Source of the DNA: Serratia sp. AKBS12
GTDB lineage: Bacteria > Pseudomonadota > Gammaproteobacteria > Enterobacterales > Enterobacteriaceae
Length of the DNA: 64,000 nt
NCBI RefSeq assembly: GCF_024793895.1
Contig: NZ_JANUSB010000015.1
Coordinates: 868,001-932,000, forward strand
Direction: 5' to 3'
The notes under the pieces are model-generated. The model did no database searches. It saw nothing but the letters and a program-made list of their open reading frames with translations, and was not told where the DNA came from. Positions within the stretch are counted from its first letter, which is position 1; the number at the start of each line of letters is the position of its first letter. The position numbers were made by a program, and so were the translations under genes. Below are positions 55,340-63,754 of the stretch, one piece after another.

Positions 55340-57877
55340 TTAAATGCACTGCTGTGTTAGCTGAACGATGCCGCTGGCTGCATGGTCCTGTTCGCTCAGT
55401 TGATAGTCGACCTGGCATTGTTGATCCGGCTGTTTACCCCATTGCACCAGCAACTTTCCTCGCGGTTCCATACCTGTAAGGAATACTTCCCCCCGATCGC
55501 CGACAATGCTGCCTTTGTCGGTTCTGGCATCAGGCACGTTGACAATGGCGCCAAACGGCACCGGCTCGCCTTGCTGGCGGGTCAAAGTCATCAGTAGTCG
55601 TTTACCTACCGCCGGCGCAAAGCTGGCGCGCACTACGGCACCACGTGTTGGCACCAGTGTCTGGCTGTTGATTTCCAGTTCGACATTCTCTGGCAGGGTA
55701 TCTGGCCGCAGGCGTAAGGTGTTCTCGCGGTATGGCGTCAGATAAGGCACTACGGTATAGCCGCGGAAGTCGGTGGCGACGCCGGTTTGGTTGCTGACCT
55801 GCACCCCACCGGCTTTTGGCGCGGCGATCAGTGCCGTTGTTTCGCCCAGCGGTTGCGACAGCGTCAGGCCGTTGGCATGGACCAGCATGCCGCCTTGCAG
55901 GTTGTAGCTCAGGCGACGGTTGTCGCGGCTGTAGCCGTAACCGGCACCGATTTGGCCGTAACCGCCACGGTAGCTGAGCGAGGCGTCGCTGCCATTGCTA
56001 TTGCCCTGGCTGTCTAGACTCTGTTGCAGACTCCAGTTCAGGTTGTTGTCCGCCAGCGCCGTACCGTTCAGGCCCACGGAGTGAGTGGCATGCTGGTGAT
56101 CGCCCACGCTGCTGCGATAGCTGGCCCAGCTACCAGCCAGCCATTTATTTAACGGAACGCTGAGGCTGAAGCTGAACAGGTTGTCATTGTTGTACCTGCG
56201 GCTGCCGCTGCCATCATAATCACTGGTGTTTCGATTGAGGCTATAGCTCAGGTTGTAGCTGATATTGTTCCAGCTATTGCCGTAGCTCAAGCTGGCGGAG
56301 GTGGTGGTGCGCTCGCTGTTCCAATAGTCTTCGTTGATCAGGCTGGCCGTCAGATAGCCCCGCGTTTTGCCCAGATTCTGGTTTACCCGCAACTCGGTAC
56401 GGTTACGGCGCCGCTCCGGCAGATGATTACCATTGCCATTACGGTAGCTACTCAAGGTTTCTCCGAGGGTGTAAAAGCCAGTGGTGGAATAGCGATAGCC
56501 AGCTACCGCAACGTTGGTACCGGTGGTCAGCATGTTTTTGTTGTAGCGCAGCCTCAGCGACTGGCCACGGCTTTTGGACTGCTCCTCCAGGCGAGCCCAG
56601 CTCTGGGTGGCATCGGCGGAGAGCGCGCCAATATTGCCGAGGTTTTTACCCATCCCCAGCAGTAATGACTGATATTTGCTGGCGGTCTGCATGCCTCCAT
56701 ACAATGTCATGTCCCATGGCAGCCCATAGATCAGACTGCCCTGGCTGAACGGCGTTGACTCGACATTGCTGTTGTAGGAACGGTAGCTACCACTGGTCGC
56801 TTCGTACTTAAACTGACCTTCACGCTGCATCACAGCCACTGAGGCATAGGGCACCAATGAAACCTGCTTACTGCCGTCGGCCTCAAGGATTGTTACCTTC
56901 AGCTCTCCGCTGCTGCTGGGATACAGGTCGTCAATAACGAACTCGCCGGGCGGTACGTAGCTATGGTAAATGGTAAAGTCGTTTTGAGTGATGGTGACCT
57001 GTGCGTTGGTGCGTGCCACGCCGCGGATAATCGGTGCATAACCGCGCAGGCTGTCCGGCAGCATCTGGTCATCGGTACTGAGTTGTGCACCACGAAACGG
57101 TACGCTGTCAAACAGGTCGGGGGAAGTGCTGCTGTCACCCAGAACCAGTTGGCTACGCAACGCGGCGATATCCCGCTGTAGGTAGGTATAGGCAGATTGC
57201 CATTTGCCGCCGTCATTACTCCAGGTGGAGTAGTTTCGCAGCCGCCAAGCACCTAGGTTGAAACCGGGACGCAGATTGAGATAATTGCTGTTGCTGCTTT
57301 TACCATGATGATCCCGGCTGGTGGCACCGCTATAGCTGTAGTTTAACAGTAGGGCAGTAATGCCCTGGTCCCAGCGTTCCGGCGCGACAAAACCGCGCGC
57401 CTGGCTGTTCATTGCCGCCAGCGGAATGCTCAGCATCAACCGCTGCTGGCTGAAGTCAAATTCGGCGCTGGCCTGTGGAATCACCGCCAGGTTGGCGCAT
57501 CCGTGTATGCTGTTTTGCAGCATTGGGAAGGCGGCGGTTTTTACGCCTAGGGAGTCAAGTGTGCCAATGTCCAGGCAGGGCTGTAGATGTGCGCCCGTTA
57601 CGTTATCCTGTTGCAAGAAGAAATCAAAATCATAGGAGCCGGCGAACTGCTTGTTGACATAGAGATCGACGCGATAAGTACCGGGCGTTTGGCTGCCTTC
57701 ATTTTCAAAGACGGAAAGATCGGCCTGTATTTGTTGCGCATTATTGCCATCCAAAAAGGCCGGATTAAAATAGTCGCGCGCCTGCAATGGAGAAGCAAAC
57801 AGGCTTAGCAGGCAAAAAGCCGGGCAGGCCACCAGCTTCAGGCGTGCTGGTGCGGAGACTCCCTGGAAAATAGTCAT
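55340..57877 (-). CDS. Outer-membrane fimbrial usher
   Basis: An 845-residue FimD/PapC-type usher. After a signal region come the N-terminal chaperone-binding domain (RDYFNPAFLDGNNAQQIQAD, GTYRVDLYVN), the 24-strand barrel with plug, and two C-terminal domains ending QCQVDYQLSEQD...GIVQLTQQC. FDSVPFRGAQLSTDDQMLPD and SLRGYAPIIRGVARTNAQVT are classic usher motifs. It lies between chaperone (63 bases) and adhesin genes. Confidence 0.95.
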   Translation of the reverse strand: MTIFQGVSAPARLKLVACPAFCLLSLFASPLQARDYFNPAFLDGNNAQQIQADLSVFENEGSQTPGTYRVDLYVNKQFAGSYDFDFFLQQDNVTGAHLQPCLDIGTLDSLGVKTAAFPMLQNSIHGCANLAVIPQASAEFDFSQQRLMLSIPLAAMNSQARGFVAPERWDQGITALLLNYSYSGATSRDHHGKSSNSNYLNLRPGFNLGAWRLRNYSTWSNDGGKWQSAYTYLQRDIAALRSQLVLGDSSTSPDLFDSVPFRGAQLSTDDQMLPDSLRGYAPIIRGVARTNAQVTITQNDFTIYHSYVPPGEFVIDDLYPSSSGELKVTILEADGSKQVSLVPYASVAVMQREGQFKYEATSGSYRSYNSNVESTPFSQGSLIYGLPWDMTLYGGMQTASKYQSLLLGMGKNLGNIGALSADATQSWARLEEQSKSRGQSLRLRYNKNMLTTGTNVAVAGYRYSTTGFYTLGETLSSYRNGNGNHLPERRRNRTELRVNQNLGKTRGYLTASLINEDYWNSERTTTSASLSYGNSWNNISYNLSYSLNRNTSDYDGSGSRRYNNDNLFSFSLSVPLNKWLAGSWASYRSSVGDHQHATHSVGLNGTALADNNLNWSLQQSLDSQGNSNGSDASLSYRGGYGQIGAGYGYSRDNRRLSYNLQGGMLVHANGLTLSQPLGETTALIAAPKAGGVQVSNQTGVATDFRGYTVVPYLTPYRENTLRLRPDTLPENVELEINSQTLVPTRGAVVRASFAPAVGKRLLMTLTRQQGEPVPFGAIVNVPDARTDKGSIVGDRGEVFLTGMEPRGKLLVQWGKQPDQQCQVDYQLSEQDHAASGIVQLTQQCI

Positions 57878-57939
57878 AATAGTGATGTCCGTATGTCTGC
57901 GGGCGCCAGAAGATAGATAACGCCCTGGTATCGGCGTGA

Positions 57940-58620
57940 TTAATTTAATTTTTTCTGTATCAGTGCGCTGCCGCCGCCATAGTCGTTAATAATTTTCCAA
58001 CTTATTTCACCGCTGGTTTTTATGGCTTTATTTAATTTGAATATGCTGGTGCTTTTCGGCGGTGCCATAGTGGCGGCGTCAATATTCTGCCCGTTAATTT
58101 TCACACTTTGGAAGTTAATATAATAAGGAGAATCATTGACGACTTTCAGTTGATCGTTTTCCAGTTGCCAGTTCAGCGCTTTTGCTGCTTCGTCCAGGGT
58201 ACCGGGCAAATTTTTGGGGCGGTACAGCAATTTTATCTGGGTATTGACGGCAATTTGCAGCGTATTGGCGTCGATATCCGTAGATTTGGGGATCGCCTTG
58301 ACATTTAACCAGAACAGCGATTCGCGATCCTGTGGCAAATCTCCTCCGGTATTGATAATACGCAGGACATTCTCTTTTTTACCGTCCAGGCGGAACAGGG
58401 GCGGAGTGACGATAAAGGGGGCCTTGGCGCCGGTGTGTTCGTCGTTTTTTACCCAGCTTTGTACCAGAAATGGGGTTTTTGTCGGGTTCTTGACGTTGAT
58501 ATTACTCTCTTTTTTACCTGCGTCATAAATTACACGAGTGCCGCCCAATACCACGCTGCCTTGTGCCAGACTGGAAACCATCATTAATGCGATCAGGGTT
58601 AGACTTCGGGTTCTGCTCAT
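57940..58620 (-). CDS. Periplasmic fimbrial chaperone
   Basis: A 226-residue PapD-like chaperone with a signal peptide ending near SSLAQGS. The two Ig-like domains carry GGTRVIYDAGKKESNINVKN (with the conserved Arg), VTPPLFRLDGKKENVLRI and the signature DLPQDRESLFWLNVKAIPKS. Conserved Lys/Arg residues anchor the pilin C-terminus. It is downstream of the major pilin with a hairpin between. Confidence 0.94.
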   Translation of the reverse strand: MSRTRSLTLIALMMVSSLAQGSVVLGGTRVIYDAGKKESNINVKNPTKTPFLVQSWVKNDEHTGAKAPFIVTPPLFRLDGKKENVLRIINTGGDLPQDRESLFWLNVKAIPKSTDIDANTLQIAVNTQIKLLYRPKNLPGTLDEAAKALNWQLENDQLKVVNDSPYYINFQSVKINGQNIDAATMAPPKSTSIFKLNKAIKTSGEISWKIINDYGGGSALIQKKLN

Positions 58621-58634
58621 GGTTTGTCCTTATA

Positions 58635-58657
58635 CAGGCTGCACCGGGTGCAGCCTG
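58635..58657 (-). terminator. Intercistronic hairpin between pilin and chaperone
   Basis: A perfect 10-bp stem CAGGCTGCAC/GTGCAGCCTG with a 3-base loop lies 14 bases after the pilin stop codon. There is no T-tract, so it may stabilise the pilin mRNA end or act as partial terminator, raising pilin over the downstream genes. Confidence 0.55.
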
Positions 58658-58670
58658 GGAATGGCAGGGT

Positions 58671-59216
58671 TTAGTTATACACGATGGTGTAATCGGCAAC
58701 GGCGTTGGCTGTACCGACACTGGCAGCACCCGTCGCTTTATAGCGGGCAAAGTACAGCAGGGTTGCTTCACCATTGTTGATGCTTTCGCTGTATTGAGGG
58801 GCGGCGCCCAGCGGTAATGGCTGATTGTTTTTCTCGGTAAATTCGATAGCGACGTTTTTAGCAGTGGTGTCCGCATCCGGGGATGTCAATTGCAGTAATG
58901 TATTATCCGCAGTATCAACTGCGCCTGCGAACCGAGCGCTTACTGTTGTTGGACTCTCGTTTTCCGTCGGGCAATCAGTCAGTTTTATCTCAATACGATG
59001 GGCTGCTGACGTTGCACCGGCCGTTGCCAATGTTGCTTTATCGATCTTCCCTAAAATAATGGTAGGATTTGTGCCTTGGCCGTTGATATTTACGGTACAG
59101 GTATTTTCGATGATTGCTCCCTGAAATTGAATTGTACCGGTCGCCGCCAGCGTGACCGACGAATAAGTTGTACAAGCGGTCATAATCATGCCCATGGCGA
59201 TAAGTGTTTTTTTCAT
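58671..59216 (-). CDS. Major fimbrial subunit
   Basis: A 181-residue pilin: signal peptide MKKTLIAMGMIMTACTTYSSVTLAA, then TGTIQFQGAIIENTCTVNIN with the first disulfide Cys, the second in LTDCPTENES, and a C-terminal YFARYKATG and VADYTIVYN with the penultimate Tyr. This is a FimA/MrpA-like major subunit. It is the first gene of the fimbrial operon (pilin-chaperone-usher-adhesin, minus strand). AGGAATTATTGCT precedes the ATG. Confidence 0.93.
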   Translation of the reverse strand: MKKTLIAMGMIMTACTTYSSVTLAATGTIQFQGAIIENTCTVNINGQGTNPTIILGKIDKATLATAGATSAAHRIEIKLTDCPTENESPTTVSARFAGAVDTADNTLLQLTSPDADTTAKNVAIEFTEKNNQPLPLGAAPQYSESINNGEATLLYFARYKATGAASVGTANAVADYTIVYN

Positions 59217-60812
59217 AGCAATAATTCCTTATGTATGTGATTGCATTTTTTAATGTGTAGCGCTTTGCTTTGCTGCCATTCCATTTCTACACATATCCAA
59301 TTGTGTCGCGATGTAACTCTCAGTAAACGTCGCCAGAATAGTTGCATTGTTATGGTCTGAACAATGCTCTCAATGTGATGAATTGATAAAGTGATCGTGA
59401 TTTTTATATGAATGATGGCTTGTTTTAAAAACTGATGTATATTGTGAGGAGTAATGAGAATACTGTTGCAAGTGATATCCATCTTCTATTTTTAAATTAA
59501 ACGATTAGTCGAATTTTCGGTTTTTTCAGAATAAAAAGCCAGAATGGCTGAGGGGAGGGGAAGGTCACAATGTTACATGAAATGAACCCCAAATTGTTCG
59601 GCCTGGCTCGGCGAGGGGCGTGAGCCAGGGAGGCCTAAGCCTTTATTTCCTGCTATGTTCAGAGGTTGGCATACGGTTATTGCACAGGTTATCAATAACC
59701 ATGCTCAGATACACGTTAGTGGCAGATAATATGGTCTGTATTAAACGGTTCGTTTAATTTCTGGTGTTCATGGCGAAGCCGATCCACTCGCAATGGCCTA
59801 ATCACGTTGTCTCTTTAGCCGGGTTCGGTGCGACACTCGGAAAGTATGCCATTCTGGTGAAACTGCGCATCTTTCCGTCAGACGTCGACGGCAGATGACT
59901 TGCGGCGCCTGCTGTTCTAAGCGTCTAGCTCGGTGTCGAGCTGTCCCGCCGCCATAGCTTGCGCGAACAGCGTGTGACACATCTTCCTGCCACTGAGCGG
60001 TTGACGCAGGCGGTAGTTGACCATAGTGGGGCAGCGTTGTAGCAATATGCCAGCCAGATCAGGGCGTCGAGACGCACGCTGAGATTGCATTTTTCTAATC
60101 GCAGCGCTGCGCTGTGGCACCAGTACCGCATTCCATCCCCACCATCCCCGCCACGCCCGGCAGGCGAGCTTTATCATCGCCCTTGTCGCCGCTCAATTCA
60201 GCCAATGAATCGACACCCAGACTGGCGTGGCATCAGCCCTCCATTTGTCTCAGTAGCCGGGTACCCGCTCGCCATTACCGCCACGATAGTCACTGGTGTG
60301 TAATTTGCCGCTGCTAACTGGATAAAGGCTCAGAGGGTGTTTCATTGGCTGTTTTCGCATAATTCTGTCAGCGGCAATAAGACTTTAGGAACTGATGATT
60401 GCCTCGCGGTTATCTTGAGGCTGGGCAGTGGAAAGTAAAATAATGTCCGAATGCTACGTTCTGAAATCGTCTGAAGAATGCTTGGAGTGTTGAGAATGAG
60501 AGCGGTCGAACGAAGGAAATTCCTCTGGATTTGAGTGAAAATCTGATTTCTATTATGAATTAATCATAAATTGTTTGGATCTGCATTCGTAAGGTTGGGA
60601 TATTCTGTGCTACGGCGGCATATGAAAAACAGGTAAAGCAGGACGTTGTATTTCCCTACTTTCAATATGCCCTCTTCGAGACACGGTTCTCTACGCCAGC
60701 GGGAGCATTTTTTCATGTCATGAATGTTTGTTAGGTAGTTAATAGATGCTTGTCGCGTGAATCAGGCTATGAGAAATCTCTATGCCAATCAGGAATTATA
60801 AGGATGCGTTTT
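59217..60812. other. Long fimbrial promoter region with a GC-rich island
   Basis: About 1.6 kb without a supported gene. 59217-59780 is AT-rich and should hold the fimbrial promoter; a hairpin CTGGCTC/GAGCCAG sits at 59603-59628. At about 59800-60330 composition turns GC-rich and the minus strand has an open piece (59917-60177) reading KLACRAWRGWWGWNAVLVPQ and QPLSGRKMCHTLFAQAMAAG, possibly a decayed gene I do not recognise. 60330-60812 is AT-rich again, upstream of the membrane regulator. No fim-switch inverted repeats or recombinase were seen. Confidence 0.5.
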
Positions 60813-61613
60813 ATGGATGAAATCATTCCCTTGAGTGAGGAGGTTTTTTATAACCCTGCACATTCTAGCCTGGAAATGGTATCTGGCGCGGAGAGTATAC
60901 ATCTTACGCCCAACGAGAAAAAACTACTGGAGCTGGTACTGGAAAATCGCGGTCGCAAAGAAACCATCATTGACGAAATATGGACTCGACAAGGGGTCGT
61001 CGTCAGTGAGTCCAGCTATCACCAATTGGTAAAAATGCTACGCAGAAAATTCCAAGACGCTTCTTTATCTCCCTTGTCCCTGAAGACCATTCCACGATAC
61101 GGCATTGTGCTGGTTACCTGTAAGAAAGAGGGGGGAACTTCCGCAGCCGACGATCGGGCAGAAACGCAGCATAACGAAGTGGCTATTGCGGTGTCGGAAC
61201 CGGCTGTTGCGCCAGAATTGTGGCCGGAATTGCAACAACGACAGGACGACTCGGCGGTGCCACTTGACCATTCAACGGTGCCGCTGTCGACAATTCTGAC
61301 GGCGCGATGTCCCATTTGGCTGTTTGCCGTGTTGGCTTCAGTGATGATTTTCGCGCCAGCGGTCTGGGTTTATGTACAGAATGACAGTACGTTATTTGCC
61401 CACCGTCTGGTTAAAAACAATGTGACCTACCACGCCACCTCATCCGCCTATTTTGGCAAAGGCGCGATGACCCGGATTGCTCGTGATTTGGACAATACCA
61501 CCAAAGAGATTTATATATCCGGCAATGGGCCGAAAATATGGGTGGCGTATTGTCAGAATAAAATAGATAAGGAAGATGCCAGATGCGCGTATACACATTT
61601 TTCGGCCTACTGA
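60813..61613 (+). CDS. ToxR/CadC/MarT-like membrane transcription regulator
   Basis: A 266-residue protein. Residues about 10-105 form a winged helix (HLTPNEKKLLELVLENRGRK, VSESSYHQLVKMLRRKFQDA, LKTIPRYGIVLV) without receiver domain, followed by a disordered linker, one TM helix (about 167-188, PIWLFAVLASVMIFAPAVWV) and a short periplasmic tail. This is the ToxR-class layout. The start at 60813 has AAGGA eight bases upstream. It overlaps the next gene by 31 bases. Lying 1.6 kb from the pilin, divergently, it is a good candidate regulator of the fimbriae. Confidence 0.85.
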   Translation: MDEIIPLSEEVFYNPAHSSLEMVSGAESIHLTPNEKKLLELVLENRGRKETIIDEIWTRQGVVVSESSYHQLVKMLRRKFQDASLSPLSLKTIPRYGIVLVTCKKEGGTSAADDRAETQHNEVAIAVSEPAVAPELWPELQQRQDDSAVPLDHSTVPLSTILTARCPIWLFAVLASVMIFAPAVWVYVQNDSTLFAHRLVKNNVTYHATSSAYFGKGAMTRIARDLDNTTKEIYISGNGPKIWVAYCQNKIDKEDARCAYTHFSAY

Positions 61614-62059
61614 TGCTTTCGCTGGCGTTGGGCGGTGCCGGAGCCGTAGCGATGAAAAAATTGCTTTCATGGCGCATGTTGCCTTCGGCTCCTTGTTCCA
61701 GCGTAATCGAAAACGGTGATTTTATCGGTGATGATATGCAGCGTTATGCGTTTAATGGCACGGTGACTTTTTGGCTAGATGAGCGGATGATCTCTATTTT
61801 CGGCGTAACGGAATCTGCCCAGCAGGGAAAAAAGAAGCTGCGGCGCGTACTGCATATGAGCCAGGTCAGTAGCAGCGGACCTGTGGTTACAGGAAAAGTC
61901 GTTGAAATCAAAGTGTCACCCAGTGACGACGTTGGCGGTAGCTCGACGCTATTCAGCGCTAGAGACGAGTCGATCAACCTTGTGTTCAGGCGCCTTCGCG
62001 CCCAAATGTATCTGGTAACGGTTAATGACAATTGGATCATGATGTGCGAAGAGAAGTAA
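61583..62059 (+). CDS. FidL-like membrane protein
   Basis: A 158-residue protein with an N-terminal membrane anchor (VYTFFGLLMLSLALGGAGAV) and a periplasmic domain: VIENGDFIGDDMQRYAFNGT, VTFWLDERMISIFG, and a C-terminal YLVTVNDNWIMMCEEK. Size, the single Cys pair (PCSS, MCEE) and location right after a ToxR-class regulator match the FidL-like proteins next to MarT in Salmonella SPI-3. A role as ToxS-like effector of the regulator is inferred. Confidence 0.75.
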   Translation: MRVYTFFGLLMLSLALGGAGAVAMKKLLSWRMLPSAPCSSVIENGDFIGDDMQRYAFNGTVTFWLDERMISIFGVTESAQQGKKKLRRVLHMSQVSSSGPVVTGKVVEIKVSPSDDVGGSSTLFSARDESINLVFRRLRAQMYLVTVNDNWIMMCEEK

Positions 62060-62547
62060 TCCCGCCGCCGGCCTATGGTAGCGCTTTATTAAAAGGTAAT
62101 ACCGACCAGCCGGTTCTTGGTCAGTAAGTCGTTAGACATCGCGTGGCAAGCCAATGATGTCAATTGATTGCTACGCGACGACCAGGCTGGATATTTAATG
62201 AGTATTCAAGGCAAAGTGATTTTACACTATTTTCCGCAAGAGGAGCTATCAGCACTGACGGCGTTTCTTATGACTCGGCAGTCATGGTGGTGTAATGAGC
62301 CTAACTCGCCTCCTTAAGCGGAAGTCACATGTTAATCTGGTTGAGTTTCTCAAAGCATAAACTTGTTGTGCTGTTAAAAAACATCAGAAAGCACGCCATT
62401 AATTTGTTGTTGTCTATTTATTGATAATCGCATTGCTTCTAGCTGCCATACTTTCTGATTGGTCAGATTCTAATCATCCTGCGCATAGGATTACAGTTAT
62501 TCCCTTGTCAAATATTTTCATCTTCAGATACCGGGAAATTTTACGCC
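62060..62547. other. Intergenic region upstream of the truncated LysR gene
   Basis: 488 bases with no plausible gene; AT-rich in the right half. Nothing further recognised. Confidence 0.4.
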
Positions 62548-62823
62548 ATGAAGTCGGGTTTTAGGAAAATAGATACTTTTCTGGCCGTGGTCGAAACGGG
62601 CAGTTTCGAGGGGGCGGCAAAAAAACTCTTTATTACCTCTTCTGCCGTTTCCCTTCGTATTAGTACGCTTGAAAGCGAAATGGGAACGCTGTTGCTGTTG
62701 CGTCGCCGGCCTTGCGTACTTACGCCGCAAGGCCACATTTTTTACCGTCATGCCAACCAGCTTCACCAGGTCAAACAGTTGATGGAAAACGAATTGGCGT
62801 CATGTTGCAAAAAGGATAGCTGA
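62548..62823 (+). CDS. LysR-type DNA-binding domain without effector domain
   Basis: A 91-residue protein that begins MKSGFRKIDTFLAVVETGSF and has the complete LysR helix-turn-helix (FEGAAKKLFITSSAVSLRIS) plus the linker helix start, then stops at about the point where the effector domain would begin. The downstream sequence does not resume a LysR frame. It is either a truncated relic or a stand-alone DNA-binding protein. It sits between the MarT/FidL-like pair and the pseudopilin genes. Confidence 0.65.
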   Translation: MKSGFRKIDTFLAVVETGSFEGAAKKLFITSSAVSLRISTLESEMGTLLLLRRRPCVLTPQGHIFYRHANQLHQVKQLMENELASCCKKDS

Positions 62824-62895
62824 TAGGCAGCGTGGCACCCTGCATGGTGAGCTCCGGTGGCCTACACTGGTGGAAACGATTACGATCTGATGCAT

Positions 62896-63399
62896 TCAGC
62901 GCGGTGAGTGGCATTGTGCGGGCAGAGGTGCACCGGCATCTTCTTCTACTTTGAATTGCCAGTCGGTATAGCTTTTGGCTTTTTTGAAGCGTTCCTCATA
63001 CAGCGGCGCAAAGCCGCTTTTTTTCAGCGGCTGACCCTTCCCCTGACTGTAAACGCCAATCCAGCGTTGTTGTGCGTCATAAATCATTCCCCATTCCTGT
63101 CGGCCGGTGAGTGGATCTCGGTATAGCCGGCGTAAGTGATATTCTGAGCGACCGCTGCGCCTATCGTCCAATAGCTGCTGAAAATTCAAAGGGAAACAGG
63201 TTCCGGCGCTGCTTTTTTTTCGGTAGCTTGCAATAGCTGCGCGGATTTGGTCACCGCTGAACAGTAATTGGTCCTCCTTCTCTTGTCGCCACTGGACTTG
63301 CCGATACTCTTCACTGCGCAACATCATGAGAGCCAGTACGCTCAACCAGGCCAATAGTAGCAGGTAACTGAAGCCGCCTTCTCGACTACCATTCGGCAT
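62896..63399 (-). CDS. Pseudopilin-like protein lacking Glu5
   Basis: A 167-residue protein. MPNGSREGGFSYLLLLAWLS has a prepilin-peptidase-like G|F junction followed by a hydrophobic helix, but no Glu at position 5 of the mature form, as in GspK-type minor pseudopilins. The rest includes HLRRLYRDPLTGRQEWGMIY, the RDP-L-T-G-W pattern common to pseudopilins. The start at 63399 overlaps the previous gene by 14 bases; the longer reading from 63474 lies within it. Confidence 0.72.
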   Translation of the reverse strand: MPNGSREGGFSYLLLLAWLSVLALMMLRSEEYRQVQWRQEKEDQLLFSGDQIRAAIASYRKKSSAGTCFPLNFQQLLDDRRSGRSEYHLRRLYRDPLTGRQEWGMIYDAQQRWIGVYSQGKGQPLKKSGFAPLYEERFKKAKSYTDWQFKVEEDAGAPLPAQCHSPR

Positions 63400-63754
63400 A
63401 GGCGGTGCCTTCCAACGATTTTTCGGTTGCCCCACTGTGTACGTTGATGATTTGTCCCTGTTCATCAGCGTCAACCTTCCAGCTATCGTTTCTATGCGTC
63501 ATTGGATCCAGCGGCAGCTGCCGCAGATAACCTTTATCGACCAAATCATACAGACTTTCCGGCCCGTCGATACGATCGCGGCGATATTGGTCCAGCGACA
63601 GGCGCAGCGTATTCAGGTTGTGCTTCAATACCACTTCTCGGGCGCGCTCGGTTTGCTGGAAATAGCGTGGCGCTACCAGCGTCATCAGGGTGGCAATGAT
63701 TGCCATTACGACCAGCAGTTCGATCAGGGTAAAACCGTTTTCACCATTGCGCAT
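63386..63754 (-). CDS. GspG-like pseudopilin
   Basis: A 122-residue type II pseudopilin: short leader MRNGENG, cleavage site G|FTLIELLVVMAIIATLMTLV with Glu5, then NLNTLRLSLDQYRRDRIDGP, LYDLVDKGYLRQLPLDPMTH and NDSWKVD as in GspG. It should be part of a type II secretion or type IV pilus-like machine encoded mostly outside the window. It overlaps both neighbours by 14 bases, so the three genes are coupled. Confidence 0.88.
   Translation of the reverse strand: MRNGENGFTLIELLVVMAIIATLMTLVAPRYFQQTERAREVVLKHNLNTLRLSLDQYRRDRIDGPESLYDLVDKGYLRQLPLDPMTHRNDSWKVDADEQGQIINVHSGATEKSLEGTAYAEW

Noticed and set aside
60085-60317. Two plus-strand frames in the fimbrial promoter region
   Set aside because: They are Pro/Arg/His-rich, overlap each other and lie antisense to the suspected remnant; composition suggests chance.
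59217-60812. Invertible promoter switch for fimbrial phase variation
   Set aside because: I looked for paired inverted repeats flanking a promoter and for FimB/E-type recombinase genes nearby and found neither.
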